Assembly (NCBI RefSeq): GCF_000261365.1
Contig: NZ_AJVC01000004.1
Coordinates: 558,001-622,000, forward strand
From: Herbaspirillum sp. GW103
GTDB lineage: Bacteria > Pseudomonadota > Gammaproteobacteria > Burkholderiales > Burkholderiaceae_D
Length of the DNA: 64,000 nucleotides
Direction: 5' to 3'
Positions 1 to 9,049 of the stretch are shown one piece after another. Positions within the stretch are counted from its first letter, which is position 1. Each line of letters begins with the position of its first letter. Both the position numbers and the translations under genes were made by a program. Under the pieces are notes generated by a model that was not told the origin of the DNA, made no database searches, and saw only the letters and a list, made by a program, of their open reading frames with translations.

Positions 1-158
1 GTGGCCACGGTGGGCAGCAACACGACCGGATTGGCCGCGCCATCTACCGTCACCTGACAGGTCTGGCTGTTGACCTGGCCACGGAAATTGATGGTACTGC
101 CTGCTGCCAGCACCACTGACGGCGAGACCAGCAGCGCAATTACAAGATGCTTTTTCAT
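1..158 (-). CDS. Type 1 fimbrial major subunit (pilin), N-terminal part only
   Basis: The gene starts at 158 and runs off the left edge, so only about 52 residues are visible. They begin with a short basic, hydrophobic signal peptide (MKKHLVIALLVSPSVVLAAG) with cleavage expected after the LAA region. The mature start carries STINFRGQVNSQTCQV, the typical first beta-strand of FimA-like pilins with the first cysteine of the domain disulphide. An AGGGG Shine-Dalgarno sequence lies about 7 bases upstream of the ATG. By family, such subunits are secreted by Sec, folded by a periplasmic chaperone and polymerised through an usher. The chaperone and usher should lie beyond the left edge. The tip-adhesin-like gene at 506 is on the other strand. 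Fimbrial identity is firm; the exact subunit role is inferred. Confidence 0.8.
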   Translation of the reverse strand, partial: MKKHLVIALLVSPSVVLAAGSTINFRGQVNSQTCQVTVDGAANPVVLLPTVA

Positions 159-505
159 GATTATCCCCTGGGAGAATTCGGTTGATCCACAAAGAGTGCC
201 GACACCAACCGCTATGTGTCCGGCACCAGTCGCATCATAGGCAAGCCCGCGATGCGCAAGAATCGGTACACCCCCAAGATGTGCCTGGTCCAGTCTGATT
301 GGCACATGGGCGAAATCCCAAGCGGCGCCCGCTGTCGTCAATGGGCGCACGCCCATGCGCAGTGAGGCGCAGGCCCATTGATCGGACGGTTCATGTGCGC
401 GAGCATGCGTGGCTTCCACGTCCTCACCGGAGTCTTTCCTTGACCGCTCGCCCATCCGATCGCTGCCGCCTTGGCGCATCTCACCCCAGGTGGCCGTCGC
501 GACAT
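159..505. other. Intergenic region between divergent fimbrial genes
   Basis: No convincing gene. It must hold the promoters of the pilin gene (minus) and the adhesin-like gene (plus). An imperfect inverted repeat is visible: GTGCCGACAC at 196-205 faces GTGTCCGGCAC at 216-226, with one bulged base and a 10-base loop. The adhesin reading frame is open upstream to 299 (TTG), but those extra residues are Arg/Pro-rich and look like translated non-coding DNA. Confidence 0.5.
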
Positions 506-1879
506 GTGCGGTGGCTGCTCGCGGCGCTCGTACTGTGTCTGTTGTCGGTCCCGAGCCACGCACTCTGCAAGCGCAACAATCGTATCGAGTATCCCTTCAC
601 GCCATTGAGCGATGGCGGTTCGTCCCAGTTCTGGTTCGGCCGCATCAACCTCGCCAGCACGGCGCTGCAGCCTGCCGGAACCATGCTGGGCAGTGCCGTC
701 GCCACGGCGGCGGAGGCCTCCGGCATCAGCGGCGATACGCTGCTGTGGACCTGTGACCTGGCCGATGCCGGACAAATCTCGGAGGTGTTTTCCACCAATG
801 GCGATGACCGTGTTGGCGGCTTTGCCGAGATTGGCAGACAGGATGGTCTCGCCGGCTTTTACCGGACCTGGTTTCCCGGCGTAGCGATCAGACTTACGCA
901 TCTGCGTTCGGGCAAGGTGTTTTCGCGTTATTACCAGTCCGCCCGACTGGACAGCTATGACATCGATGAAGCCCGCAAGAAGATTCTGATCCGCGCCAAA
1001 CATCTCAGCCCCATCAAGGCCGAGATTGCCCGCGTCTCCGATCTCAGTCCCGGGACGGGTACCAGCAACTGGTGCGGCGACCGTCCGGACACCACGCGAC
1101 AGGCCGCCGTTCCCTACCGATGCCTGCAGCCCAATGGCTATCTGATGCTGCGCGGCCCTGGCTACAACCGCGCCAGCGGGGACATGGATGATGATGGCGA
1201 AGATCACGCGACGCGCTTCCTGTTCTTCGGTGCCGCCAACGGCATCGCCTTCGGCATGCGCCAGGCGGCCACCCTGAGCGTGCTGCCGTCATGCGTGGTC
1301 CAGAACGTAACCCCGGAAGTGGTTTTTCCGACGATCTCGGAAGAGGAACTCAGACGGGGCGAAACACGGCAGGTGGAATTCACGCTGGCCTTCCGCTGCG
1401 ACGAGGGCGTCAATGCAAGACCGCCGAGCGCAGCGGGCACCGACGACAACCAGACCGCCTTCGGTATCCAGGTTTCGCCGGGCGCGCTGGCGGCAGCGCG
1501 GCAACTGGGGTATGTCAATCAGGACCAGGGGGTCCGTTTTCTGCTCTCGGACAATTACGGCCTTGATCCTTCGCTGGCCAGAGGAGTGGGCATCAGCCTT
1601 AGCGACAGCGAAGGCCAGCAGCCGATGCTGTTCCTCAGTTCGCCGCTGGCCGGACAATGGATGTCCAGCCCCTTGCCGGCCGGACGTAATGCCGGTTGGT
1701 ATCGGCTCGATACCGGCAACGCAGCACGCTGCCCGCCACCCGCCCCGGCACCGGCAACGCCGGTGTCTCAATTCACGGTAGAGAAGCGGTTGACGGCCAC
1801 GCTGCAAAAGTTGCCTGGACAAACCGTGGCCGCAGGACGGGTGTTTGCTACCGCCTACGTCATCGTCAAGGTGCAGTAA
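506..1879 (+). CDS. Fimbrial tip-adhesin-like protein with C-terminal pilin domain
   Basis: Predicted secreted protein of 457 residues. I chose the GTG at 506 because it begins a clean signal peptide (MRWLLAALVLCLLSVPSHA) directly before the mature start LCKRNN. The upstream in-frame extension to 299 is Arg-rich and has no signal-peptide character. The N-terminal two thirds is not a domain I recognise. The last ~180 residues (from about residue 270) look like a pilin domain: paired cysteines (SCVVQNVTPEVVF, then FRCDEG), alternating beta-strand hydrophobics, and a C-terminal FATAYVIVKVQ resembling the conserved last strand bound by chaperones. A long binding domain followed by a pilin domain is the layout of chaperone-usher tip adhesins such as FimH. 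The divergent pilin gene at 158 supports this. The ligand is unknown and the start is uncertain. Confidence 0.65.
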   Translation: MRWLLAALVLCLLSVPSHALCKRNNRIEYPFTPLSDGGSSQFWFGRINLASTALQPAGTMLGSAVATAAEASGISGDTLLWTCDLADAGQISEVFSTNGDDRVGGFAEIGRQDGLAGFYRTWFPGVAIRLTHLRSGKVFSRYYQSARLDSYDIDEARKKILIRAKHLSPIKAEIARVSDLSPGTGTSNWCGDRPDTTRQAAVPYRCLQPNGYLMLRGPGYNRASGDMDDDGEDHATRFLFFGAANGIAFGMRQAATLSVLPSCVVQNVTPEVVFPTISEEELRRGETRQVEFTLAFRCDEGVNARPPSAAGTDDNQTAFGIQVSPGALAAARQLGYVNQDQGVRFLLSDNYGLDPSLARGVGISLSDSEGQQPMLFLSSPLAGQWMSSPLPAGRNAGWYRLDTGNAARCPPPAPAPATPVSQFTVEKRLTATLQKLPGQTVAAGRVFATAYVIVKVQ

Positions 1880-2022
1880 AAGTGCGCAGGGCACGCGGCG
1901 TCTGAGGCTTCGCGCGGTTCAGTTCCATCAATTCGGCAACAAGGTATTTCCGCGCTGGCCCCGGCCTCTGGCCAGGCTGCCGTAACCTGCGCGAAGATCA
2001 GGTTGCGCATGCGCAAGCCGTT

Positions 2023-3066
2023 TCAACGCCACTGGGCAGGAGCGATGCCAGGCACACCCTGCCGGATGCGCTTGCTGTAGTCCTGCTGCAGGCCGCTTTG
2101 TAAAGCGCGCTCGGTGATACGCCCGGCCTGGTGCAATTGAGCGAAGCTGTAACCCGGTGTCAGCACACCGTGGTCGAATACATACTCGGCAAAGTAGCCG
2201 GAGAGCAGCAGTCGATAGTCCAGCGGCAGAGAGGGGGAGAGACGGCGTGCCAGTTCGAACACGATGGTGGTGCAGTTGCTGGTGAGGGTGTTGTAGAAAC
2301 GCGGGCGCTCGCACAATTGCGCCGCGCGTTCGAGATAACCGAGGAAGACCTTGCGCAACTGATCCGGACGCAATTGCAGACGATACAGATACACATCCTC
2401 ACCGCGTGCGTTGGTGCGGGTAAGGATGATGTCGCGCTCATCGGCAGCAACGATGACGGTCTCGAACTTGCGGAAGAATCCGCCCAGGGCGGAGAAGGCC
2501 TCGCCGCGTTCGCGCCGGATCTCCAGGGAGAACACCAGAGGCGGACCATCGGCAAAACCGAAGGACACCAGCGTGTGGGCAATGGCCGGCCCCATCCAGT
2601 AGGACAGCAGCAGATCGGCCGAGACCAGTTGCGACAGATCAACCTGGCGCGATTCCCAGACGATGTCGTAGTCGCTCTCAGTGCGCCAGGTGAAATTGCG
2701 CACATTGTCCAGTTTGACGACATCGCCCCGCACCTGCGACACCAGCATGCGCGCCACATCGTCAGCCCAGTCGCGCTCATGACTGGGGCGGATACCGCTC
2801 CACCAGCCCGCCATGGCGATACCGGCCAGCACCAACAGCACTGGCCCCCAGCGCAAGGAAAGCGGGAGGCCGGGCAGCCCCGGCATCCCAGCCACCAGCG
2901 CCAGCGTCGCAGCCGACGGCAGACTCCACAGTGCGATGGCCGCGATGCGCAGCCATGCGGCCCGCGCAAGCTGGAACCACAACGCAAACCCGCCCCATAT
3001 CGCCAGGCCCAGCGTGAGCAGGCCCAACACCATCATCATCACAGCATGTACCAGCCCCATTGGCAT
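2023..3066 (-). CDS. DUF4105 (Lnb N-terminal-like) membrane protein
   Basis: 347 residues. The N-terminal ~95 residues form about three hydrophobic segments (near 5-30, 38-60 and 70-88). A soluble domain follows from the SHERDW motif. That domain has the DUF4105 pattern: WESRQVDLSQL, a Leu/Ser/Tyr core, and FYNTLTSNCTTIVFELAR with the conserved Asn-Cys-Thr that makes the family look like NlpC/P60-type cysteine enzymes. The substrate is unknown; a periplasmic hydrolase or lipoprotein-processing role is inferred from the family only. The downstream end of this gene faces the convergent fimbrial adhesin. The sirtuin gene lies upstream on the same strand with 27 bases between, so co-transcription is possible. 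Confidence 0.7.
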   Translation of the reverse strand: MPMGLVHAVMMMVLGLLTLGLAIWGGFALWFQLARAAWLRIAAIALWSLPSAATLALVAGMPGLPGLPLSLRWGPVLLVLAGIAMAGWWSGIRPSHERDWADDVARMLVSQVRGDVVKLDNVRNFTWRTESDYDIVWESRQVDLSQLVSADLLLSYWMGPAIAHTLVSFGFADGPPLVFSLEIRRERGEAFSALGGFFRKFETVIVAADERDIILTRTNARGEDVYLYRLQLRPDQLRKVFLGYLERAAQLCERPRFYNTLTSNCTTIVFELARRLSPSLPLDYRLLLSGYFAEYVFDHGVLTPGYSFAQLHQAGRITERALQSGLQQDYSKRIRQGVPGIAPAQWR

Positions 3067-3093
3067 CCATCCCCGGCTTGATCAAGGCGCCGC

Positions 3094-3951
3094 TCAGGCC
3101 CCCAGCAAACTCGCCAGGCGCGGCAAGACCGCGTCGGCATCCTCGCGCAACTTGAAGGCCAGCAATCCATCGGCGCGCGTGATGCCGCGATTGACTGCCA
3201 CCACCGGTTTGCCCGCAGCGGCCACCATGCGCGCAAAGCGAAAGCCCGACAACACCATCAGCGAAGAACCTATCACCAGCATGGCATCACAGCTCCGGGC
3301 CATCGCTTCGGCCTTTGCACTGCGTGCGGCCGGTACGCCATCACCGAAGAACACCACGTCCGGTTGCAGCATGCCACCACAGGCTGCGCAGGTCGGTACA
3401 TGAAAGGCGGCATCGGCCTCCGGTTCCAGCCGGGCGTCGCCATCGGGCAGGACCTCGGCCTGCAGATGGACGAAATCGGGATTGCCGCGCAGCAGCTCCT
3501 GCTGGATCTGGGCACGTGGATAGACCGTGCTGCAGCCCAGGCAACGTACCGCATGGATGCTGCCGTGCAGTTCGGTCACCTCGCCGCTGCCCGCCCGCTG
3601 GTGCAGGCCATCGACATTCTGGGTGAGGATGTTGCCGAGGTAACCGGCCTGCTGCAGTCGCGCCAGCGCCCGGTGCGCTGCATTGGGCGCGGCCTGTGCC
3701 AGGCGCGGCCAGCCCAGCATGCTGCGCGCCCAGTAGCGCTTGCGGGCTGCTTCGGACTGGCGAAACTCGGCCCCTTGAATGGGCAGGCGGCCACGACGCA
3801 CACCACTGTCGTCACGATAATCGGGGATGCCGGAGGCCGTGCTGACGCCGGCGCCGGTCAGGACCAGCACCTGACGATGGGTCTTGAGCAATTGCGCCAG
3901 CGCGGGCAGGAGATCGACGGCCTCCTCGGCAACAGACAGGCTCTCGCTCAT
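3094..3951 (-). CDS. Sir2-family NAD-dependent protein deacylase
   Basis: 285 residues with the full sirtuin core. The NAD-binding loop is [17 protein letters not shown] (residues 31-47), followed by [13 protein letters not shown] (109-121) and the catalytic histidine in ELHGS (His129). Four zinc-binding cysteines lie in two CxxC pairs at 137/140 and 188/191. GSSLMV forms the second Rossmann-side nucleotide contact. The first loop reads GIPDYRD, not GIPDFR, and there is a long insert between the CxxC pairs, as in SIRT4-like (class II) bacterial sirtuins rather than E. coli CobB. It would remove acyl groups from lysines using NAD+ in the cytoplasm. Targets cannot be read from context. The family assignment is very sure; the sub-class is moderately sure. 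Confidence 0.9.
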   Translation of the reverse strand: MSESLSVAEEAVDLLPALAQLLKTHRQVLVLTGAGVSTASGIPDYRDDSGVRRGRLPIQGAEFRQSEAARKRYWARSMLGWPRLAQAAPNAAHRALARLQQAGYLGNILTQNVDGLHQRAGSGEVTELHGSIHAVRCLGCSTVYPRAQIQQELLRGNPDFVHLQAEVLPDGDARLEPEADAAFHVPTCAACGGMLQPDVVFFGDGVPAARSAKAEAMARSCDAMLVIGSSLMVLSGFRFARMVAAAGKPVVAVNRGITRADGLLAFKLREDADAVLPRLASLLGA

Positions 3952-4286
3952 GGGCTAACTCGCTGGAAAATCAGGACAGCCGCCAGCCTACGCGAATTCA
4001 CGCAAGCCTGCAGAGCTCAGGCGTATGGTTGCAGGCCGTGCGCCGGCGACGCCCGCGCCAGTTCACCCAAGGTCGTCAACAGGGCCGGATAAGCGAGCAG
4101 TGCACCAACGGCGTTCGCCGAACTGTCCTGGATCCGCTCATCCTGCCGGCTCATCTGGCCGAGATCGAACACGTTTGCCGGATTCTCCCTATAATTCGCC
4201 TGCAACTTTCAAGGCGCCCCAGGCCCGCAAGGCCGGGCGGCGCCGACATAAAAATTCTTCCGCCAAAAGTTCGAGGAGCATCAATC
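3952..4286. other. Promoter and leader region of the DUF3311/symporter operon
   Basis: No gene seen. A TATAAT hexamer at 4190-4195 is a candidate -10 for the plus-strand operon; no good -35 is visible at 16-18 bases. Downstream is a GC-rich compound stem-loop: GGCGCC at 4213-4218 pairs with 4239-4244, enclosing GCCCG at 4223-4227 with CGGGC at 4234-4238. It ends about 30 bases before the GAGGAG ribosome-binding site at 4273-4278. Confidence 0.45.
4190..4195 (+). promoter_or_regulatory. Candidate -10 element for the DUF3311-symporter operon
   Basis: An exact TATAAT hexamer 91 bases upstream of the first start codon, in otherwise GC-rich DNA. The -35 side is poor (GAACAC at about 17 bases), so this would need an activator or a different spacing. 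It is a prediction from sequence only. Confidence 0.4.
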
Positions 4287-4466
4287 ATGCGGCTATTACT
4301 TCTGCTGCCTTTCATCGGCCTGCTCTGGGTCCCCTTCTACAACGCCGAATTGCCCAGCCTGTTCGGCTTCCCCTTCTTCTACTGGTACCAGTTTGCGTGG
4401 GTGCCGCTGACATCATTCATCATCTGGCTGGTCTATCGTGATGGCCTGAAGAAGGGAGTCGAATAA
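4287..4466 (+). CDS. DUF3311 small membrane protein, symporter partner
   Basis: 59 residues. It starts at the ATG preceded by GAGGAG with 8 bases spacing; the longer open frame upstream runs through the leader and is not used. The protein has two hydrophobic stretches (about residues 2-18 and 27-49) separated by YNAELPSLFGFPFFYWYQ, which is the DUF3311 signature. It ends in a basic DGLKKGVE tail. The stop codon overlaps the symporter ATG by one base (TAATG), so the two are translationally coupled. In many proteobacteria DUF3311 genes sit directly before sodium:solute symporters of the MctP type; the small protein is thought to be an accessory subunit, but its role is not established. Confidence 0.85.
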   Translation: MRLLLLLPFIGLLWVPFYNAELPSLFGFPFFYWYQFAWVPLTSFIIWLVYRDGLKKGVE

Positions 4467-5962
4467 TGGAGGCGTCCAACATCCACTGGACCGCACTCTG
4501 GGTCTTCCTGTTCTTCTTTGCCCTGGTCACCGTGATGGGCTTTCTGGCCTCCAAATGGATGGCCGGCGGTAGCAGCAACAAGGGTGCCCACCTCGATGAG
4601 TGGGGCCTGGGCGGCCGCAACTTCGGGACCTGGATCACCTGGTTCCTGGTCGGTGGCGACTTCTATACCGCCTATACCGTCATTGCGGTGCCGGCACTGG
4701 TCTATGCGGTGGGAGCCTATGGCTTCTTCGCCCTGCCCTATACCATCCTGGTCTATCCCATCGTGTTCGTGATCATGCCCAAGCTGTGGCATGCCGCCCA
4801 CAAGGCCGGCCACGTGACGGCCGCCGATGTGGTGTGGGGACGCTATCAGTCGCGTCCCCTGGAGTTCGCCATCGCACTGACCGGTGTGATCGCCACCATG
4901 CCCTACATTGCCTTGCAGCTCATCGGCATGGAAGTGGTCATCAAGGCCCTGGGCCTGAGTGGTGAACTGCCGCTGCTGGCGGCCTTCGTGATCCTGGCGC
5001 TGTACACCTACTCGGCCGGCCTGCGGGCTCCGGCGCTCATCGCCTTCGTCAAGGACATCATGATCTACATCGTGGTGCTGGTGGCGGTGGTGGTGGTACC
5101 GGCCAAGCTGGGCGGCTACGGCGCGGTGTTCAACTCGGCACGCGAGGCCTTTGCGCTCAAGGGCGGTGCCACCGGCCTGACCTTGAAGCCCACGCAGTTC
5201 CTGCCCTTCGCTTCGCTGGCATTGGGCTCGGCACTGGCGGCCTTCATGTATCCGCATACCCTGACCGGCATCTTCGCGGCCAAGGATGCCAATACCATCC
5301 GCAAGAACGCCGTCTTCCTGCCGGCTTATACGGTGCTGCTGGGACTGATCGCGCTGCTGGGCTACATGGCCTACGCGGCTGGCATCAAGGTGCAGGCCAA
5401 CAACGACGTCGTGCCGGCACTGTTCAATGGCCTCTTCCCGAGCTGGTTTGCGGGCTTCGCCTTTGCCGCTATCGCCATCGGTGCGTTGGTGCCAGCGGCG
5501 GTGATGTCCATCGGTGCCTCCAACCTCTTCACCCGCAACTTCTGGAAGCCCTACGTCAATCCTGGCATCAGCCACGAAGGTGAAGCCAAGGTGGCCAAGG
5601 TGGTGTCGCTGGTGGTCAAGTTCGGTGCGCTGGTGTTCATCCTGTTCCTGCCGACCAAGTTCGCGCTGGACCTGCAATTGCTGGGCGGCGTGTGGATCCT
5701 GCAAACCTTCCCGGCGCTGGTCTTCGGGCTCTTCGTGAGCTGGTTCGGTGCCCGCGCGCTGCTGTGCGGCTGGGCCGTGGGCATCATCGGCGGGAGCTGG
5801 CTGGCCTTCACCGACGGCATCAAGCCGGTGCACAGCTTCATCGTCAGCGGCCAGACCTATACGCTCTACACCGGCATCATTGCGCTGGCCCTGAACGTGG
5901 TGGTCGCCGTCATTGCCAACCTGATCCTGGGCAAGGGCTCGCAGCCTGCATTGAAGCGTTGA
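4466..5962 (+). CDS. Sodium:solute symporter family permease (MctP-like)
   Basis: 498 residues with about 13 hydrophobic segments across the whole length, the size and layout of the SSS family (TC 2.A.21). Family features include GGRNFGTWITWFLVGGDFYTAYT near residue 48, where the LeuT-fold first core helix is broken. Another is the AAVMSIGASNLFTRNFW region around residue 345, where sodium-site serines lie. With a DUF3311 gene directly upstream it most resembles MctP, a monocarboxylate (lactate, pyruvate, propionate, alanine) uptake system of rhizobia. Substrate is inferred from that similarity. The gene ends in a UUCG-capped hairpin and is convergent with the chemotaxis receptor gene. Confidence 0.85.
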   Translation: MEASNIHWTALWVFLFFFALVTVMGFLASKWMAGGSSNKGAHLDEWGLGGRNFGTWITWFLVGGDFYTAYTVIAVPALVYAVGAYGFFALPYTILVYPIVFVIMPKLWHAAHKAGHVTAADVVWGRYQSRPLEFAIALTGVIATMPYIALQLIGMEVVIKALGLSGELPLLAAFVILALYTYSAGLRAPALIAFVKDIMIYIVVLVAVVVVPAKLGGYGAVFNSAREAFALKGGATGLTLKPTQFLPFASLALGSALAAFMYPHTLTGIFAAKDANTIRKNAVFLPAYTVLLGLIALLGYMAYAAGIKVQANNDVVPALFNGLFPSWFAGFAFAAIAIGALVPAAVMSIGASNLFTRNFWKPYVNPGISHEGEAKVAKVVSLVVKFGALVFILFLPTKFALDLQLLGGVWILQTFPALVFGLFVSWFGARALLCGWAVGIIGGSWLAFTDGIKPVHSFIVSGQTYTLYTGIIALALNVVVAVIANLILGKGSQPALKR

Positions 5963-5967
5963 TGCAA

Positions 5968-6000
5968 AGAGACATCGCTACCTTCGGGTGCGATGTCTCT
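5968..6000 (+). terminator. UUCG-capped hairpin after the symporter gene
   Basis: An 11-base stem, AGAGACATCGC at 5968-5978 with GCGATGTCTCT at 5990-6000, is extended by an inner ACC/GGT stem around a TTCG tetraloop with one bulged T. It lies 5 bases after the symporter stop codon. There is no T-run after it, so it may protect the mRNA 3' end or act with the true terminator at 6061. Confidence 0.6.
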
Positions 6001-6060
6001 GCACATCGGCCTGTCGCAGGCAAGCGCCGGCGTTATCCCGAAAGTTGCAACGACCGGCGT

Positions 6061-6093
6061 AAAAAATGCTCCTCATCGAGGAGCATTTTTTTT
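6061..6093. terminator. Bidirectional intrinsic terminator
   Basis: A 14-base perfect stem (6061-6074 with 6078-6091) has a 3-base loop. A-runs on the left and T-runs on the right make it work in both directions. It separates the convergent symporter (plus) and chemotaxis receptor (minus) genes. Confidence 0.9.
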
Positions 6094-6124
6094 CCTTCTT
6101 CAAACCGAGGGCAGACCTGCCGGA

Positions 6125-7879
6125 TCAGAACTCCTCCCAATCCGCAGCCCCCTCTTTCGTCGCTTTCTCGGTCTTCGCGCTACCCAAGGCCGGGGTCTCG
6201 GACATCTTGGGCTTGGCTTTCGGACTCGGGGATGGGGCGATCATTCTTTCCTTGGGCTCTCGGTGAGCAGGACTTGCCGGCGCCTTTCCCGCCTCCATGG
6301 CCCGCGGTTTTGCAGAGGTATTGCGGGATGGTTCAATCGGGCCGCGGTCCGCGGACTCCACCCTGAAGAAGGCGACTGCGCCCGCCAGACGATCGGCTTG
6401 GTCCTGCAGGGATTTGGAGGCGGCTGCAGCTTCTTCAACCAGCGCCGCGTTCTGCTGAGTCGCCTCATCCATGAGCGTGATGGCCTGATTGACCTGGCCG
6501 ATACCATCGCTCTGTTCACTGCTTGCCGCCGTAATCTCGCTGACCACATCGGTGACACGCTTCACGCTGGAAACCACCTGCTCCATGGTCGATCCAGCCT
6601 GCTCCACCAGTCTGCTGCCTTCATCCACCTTGGCCACGGTGTTGTCGATCAGCTCCTTGATTTCCTTGGCCGCTGCTGCCGAACGCTGGGCCAATGTGCG
6701 GACCTCCGAGGCGACCACGGCAAAGCCGCGCCCTTGCTCGCCGGCACGGGCTGCTTCCACGGCGGCATTCAGGGCCAGGATGTTGGTCTGGAACGCGATG
6801 CCATCGATGACGCTGATGATGTCGACGATTTTGCGAGAGGCTTCGTTGATGTCCACCATGGTGGTGACCACGTGTCCGACGACTTGCCCTCCCTCTGTCG
6901 CCACATGGGAGGCCGCGTCGGCCATCTGGTTGGCCTGGCGGGCGTTGTCGGCATTCTGCTTGACGGTGGAGGTCAGCTCTTCCATGGCAGAGGCGGTTTC
7001 CTCCAGGGAACCTGCCTGCTGTTCGGTACGCGAAGAGAGGTCGATATTGCCGGCGGCGATTTCCCCTGAGGCAACGGCGATGGTATTGACGCTGGCACGG
7101 ACCTCCGTGACCACGTTGGACAGATTGGAGACCATGCTCCCCAACGCCCGCTGGAGCTGACCGATTTCATCGTTGGAAGCGGTACTGATGCGCAGCGTCA
7201 GATCGCCCTGGGCGACAGCCTCGGCGGTCGAGACAGCCATTCTGAGCGAGTTCCCGATATTCCTTGCCAGCAATACCCCGATGCAGCCGATCACCACGGC
7301 CATCAGGGCACTGATGATCAGCGCAACGGCAGTGGCCTGGTTCTTGGTGTCGGAGGCAGTCTGGGCAGCCGTTTGACCGAGTTTCACGTTGTATTTCTTG
7401 TGTTCCTCAAGCGCGCTCATCATTGCATCGGCAACTGGCTGGCTCGACTCCAGGCCAGCGAGCGCTGCTGCCTGATCTGTCAGCGCCTGTGCGATCAACT
7501 TGGTACGCAGGTCCTCGTATGCGGCAACGCGCTTGCGTACTTCCTTGAGCAGATCACCGTCAGTGGCATCGGTGAGGTCTTCCTTCTCATAGGTCGTGAA
7601 CGCCTTGTCCAGGCTGGCACGGGCGGCCATCATACTTTTTTCGGCTTCCTGGCGGACCGCAGGATTGGGCGCCGAAATGTACTTCCTGAGCGAGAGCTGG
7701 ATGGTGTACACCGCATCAACCGCTCGGTCGAGTTCAAGGATGCTGGGGACGGTATTGATGGTTGAATAGCTGGCCGCCGTATTGACGCGATCAATCTGGT
7801 AAGTACCGACACCAGCCAACAGCAGCATTCCGAAAATGGCGATGGCAATCATCGCGTAGAGCTTTCTGGCAATAGTCAT
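6125..7879 (-). CDS. Methyl-accepting chemotaxis protein with CheR-binding pentapeptide
   Basis: 584 residues in Tsr/Tar layout. A transmembrane helix at about 7-26 is followed by a helical periplasmic sensor of the four-helix-bundle type (30-180), a second membrane helix at about 184-205, a HAMP domain (206-258) and a long coiled-coil signalling domain. The hairpin tip carries [20 protein letters not shown] near 359-378, the highly conserved CheA/CheW contact. A proline/lysine-rich linker leads to the last five residues DWEEF, which resembles the NWETF tether that recruits the adaptation enzymes CheR and CheB. This suggests a high-abundance-type receptor able to assist others. The ligand is unknown. 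The gene stands alone; transcription likely ends at the bidirectional terminator at 6061-6093. Confidence 0.95.
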   Translation of the reverse strand: MTIARKLYAMIAIAIFGMLLLAGVGTYQIDRVNTAASYSTINTVPSILELDRAVDAVYTIQLSLRKYISAPNPAVRQEAEKSMMAARASLDKAFTTYEKEDLTDATDGDLLKEVRKRVAAYEDLRTKLIAQALTDQAAALAGLESSQPVADAMMSALEEHKKYNVKLGQTAAQTASDTKNQATAVALIISALMAVVIGCIGVLLARNIGNSLRMAVSTAEAVAQGDLTLRISTASNDEIGQLQRALGSMVSNLSNVVTEVRASVNTIAVASGEIAAGNIDLSSRTEQQAGSLEETASAMEELTSTVKQNADNARQANQMADAASHVATEGGQVVGHVVTTMVDINEASRKIVDIISVIDGIAFQTNILALNAAVEAARAGEQGRGFAVVASEVRTLAQRSAAAAKEIKELIDNTVAKVDEGSRLVEQAGSTMEQVVSSVKRVTDVVSEITAASSEQSDGIGQVNQAITLMDEATQQNAALVEEAAAASKSLQDQADRLAGAVAFFRVESADRGPIEPSRNTSAKPRAMEAGKAPASPAHREPKERMIAPSPSPKAKPKMSETPALGSAKTEKATKEGAADWEEF

Positions 7880-8065
7880 GGGAAACTCCGGTCAAGTGGC
7901 AGCGGATCACCATCCTAGCCATCCGGACGAAGGGGCAATGAGCGAAAGAGGGGTGTAAACCCCCCATTTTTCTTCGATCTTGAACAAGCGGCCCAGCCAG
8001 TCCCTCTTGCCGACAAGTGCCGCAATTCCCCCGGTTTTGCACACAAAACGTCACTACAACAAAGA

Positions 8066-8100
8066 AAAAGGGCAGCGGTATCGCCTACCGCTGCCCTTTT
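8066..8100 (-). terminator. Intrinsic terminator of the ABC transporter operon
   Basis: A 15-base perfect stem, 8066-8080 with 8086-8100, has a TCGCC loop. Read on the minus strand it follows the permease stop by about 60 bases and runs into a T-rich stretch. Confidence 0.9.
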
Positions 8101-8161
8101 GCGCCGGGTCTGGCGCGTGGAGCTTCATATCGCCCCAACACCGCCCACTCAAGCCACCGAC

Positions 8162-9013
8162 TCAGAGTTTCTCGGTCTCACCGCTCTTGGGCTGCCACTT
8201 CATGAGCCGCTTTTCGATGACGCCCACCGCCAGGTCCAGCACCAGGGCAAAGATGGTCAGCACGACGATGCCGGCAAAGACGGTGTTGATATCGAAGGTC
8301 CCTTCGGCCTGCAAGATCAGGTAGCCGACGCCGCGCGCCGAGCCCAGGTACTCACCCACCACCGCACCGACGAAGGCCAGGCCGATGGAGGTGTGCAGGC
8401 TGGAGAACACCCACGAGGTGGCCGAGGGCAGATAGACCGTGCGCAACAGCTGGCGCGCATTGGCGCCCAGCATGCGGGCATTGGCCAGCACCACCGGGCT
8501 GACTTCCTTGACGCCTTGATAGACGTTGAAGAAGACGATGAAGAACACCAGCGTCACCGCCAGCGCCACCTTGGACCAGATGCCCAGGCCGAACCACATC
8601 GCAAAGATCGGCGCCAGGATCACGCGCGGCATGGAATTGGCCGCCTTCACATAGGGATCGAGGATGGCCGAGGCGGTCGGCGAGAGCGCCAGCCACAGGC
8701 CGATGGCCAGACCGAAGACGGTGCCGATGATGAAGGCCAGCACGGTTTCGGTGAGGGTGATCAACAGGTGTGAATAAATCTCCGCCGGGAAGTTGAGCGT
8801 GAAGAAGGTCGTGTCGCCAATACCTACTTCCAGCGAGCCGCTGCCCACGGTGAACCACTCCCAGATGCGCTGTGCCACCTTCAGCGGTTCGCCGAAGAAG
8901 AAGGCGGTCTGAGGATTGCGCGTGGCCACGTGCCAGACCAGCAGCACGATGGCCAGTACCATCAGTTGCCAGAAACGGATGTTCTTGTGATTCGGTTTAA
9001 ATAATTTCCACAT
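8162..9013 (-). CDS. ABC transporter permease, TauC/SsuC type
   Basis: 283 residues with six or so membrane segments. The binding-protein-dependent permease signature is VYQGVKEVSPVVLANARMLG, followed by the EAA-loop-like LRTVYLPSATSWVFSSL that contacts the ATPase. Length and pattern match permeases of the nitrate/sulfonate/taurine family. It is the last gene of a unit with the ATPase (36 bases upstream), the binding protein and a CoA-transferase, and is followed by a strong terminator. It imports the substrate captured by the protein at 9985-11022. The substrate cannot be deduced; taurine, aliphatic sulfonates, aromatic acids and thiamine precursors are all carried by members of this family. 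Confidence 0.88.
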   Translation of the reverse strand: MWKLFKPNHKNIRFWQLMVLAIVLLVWHVATRNPQTAFFFGEPLKVAQRIWEWFTVGSGSLEVGIGDTTFFTLNFPAEIYSHLLITLTETVLAFIIGTVFGLAIGLWLALSPTASAILDPYVKAANSMPRVILAPIFAMWFGLGIWSKVALAVTLVFFIVFFNVYQGVKEVSPVVLANARMLGANARQLLRTVYLPSATSWVFSSLHTSIGLAFVGAVVGEYLGSARGVGYLILQAEGTFDINTVFAGIVVLTIFALVLDLAVGVIEKRLMKWQPKSGETEKL

Positions 9014-9049
9014 GATGCTGATTCTCTTCCCTGATCTTTTTCGCCCGGC

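Noticed and set aside
299..505. Extended N-terminus of the fimbrial adhesin (TTG at 299)
   Set aside because: The added 69 residues are Arg/Pro-rich and would bury the signal peptide that begins at 506.
4433..5833. A 466-codon open frame opposite the symporter
   Set aside because: His/Gln/Asp-rich shadow of the hydrophobic symporter gene.
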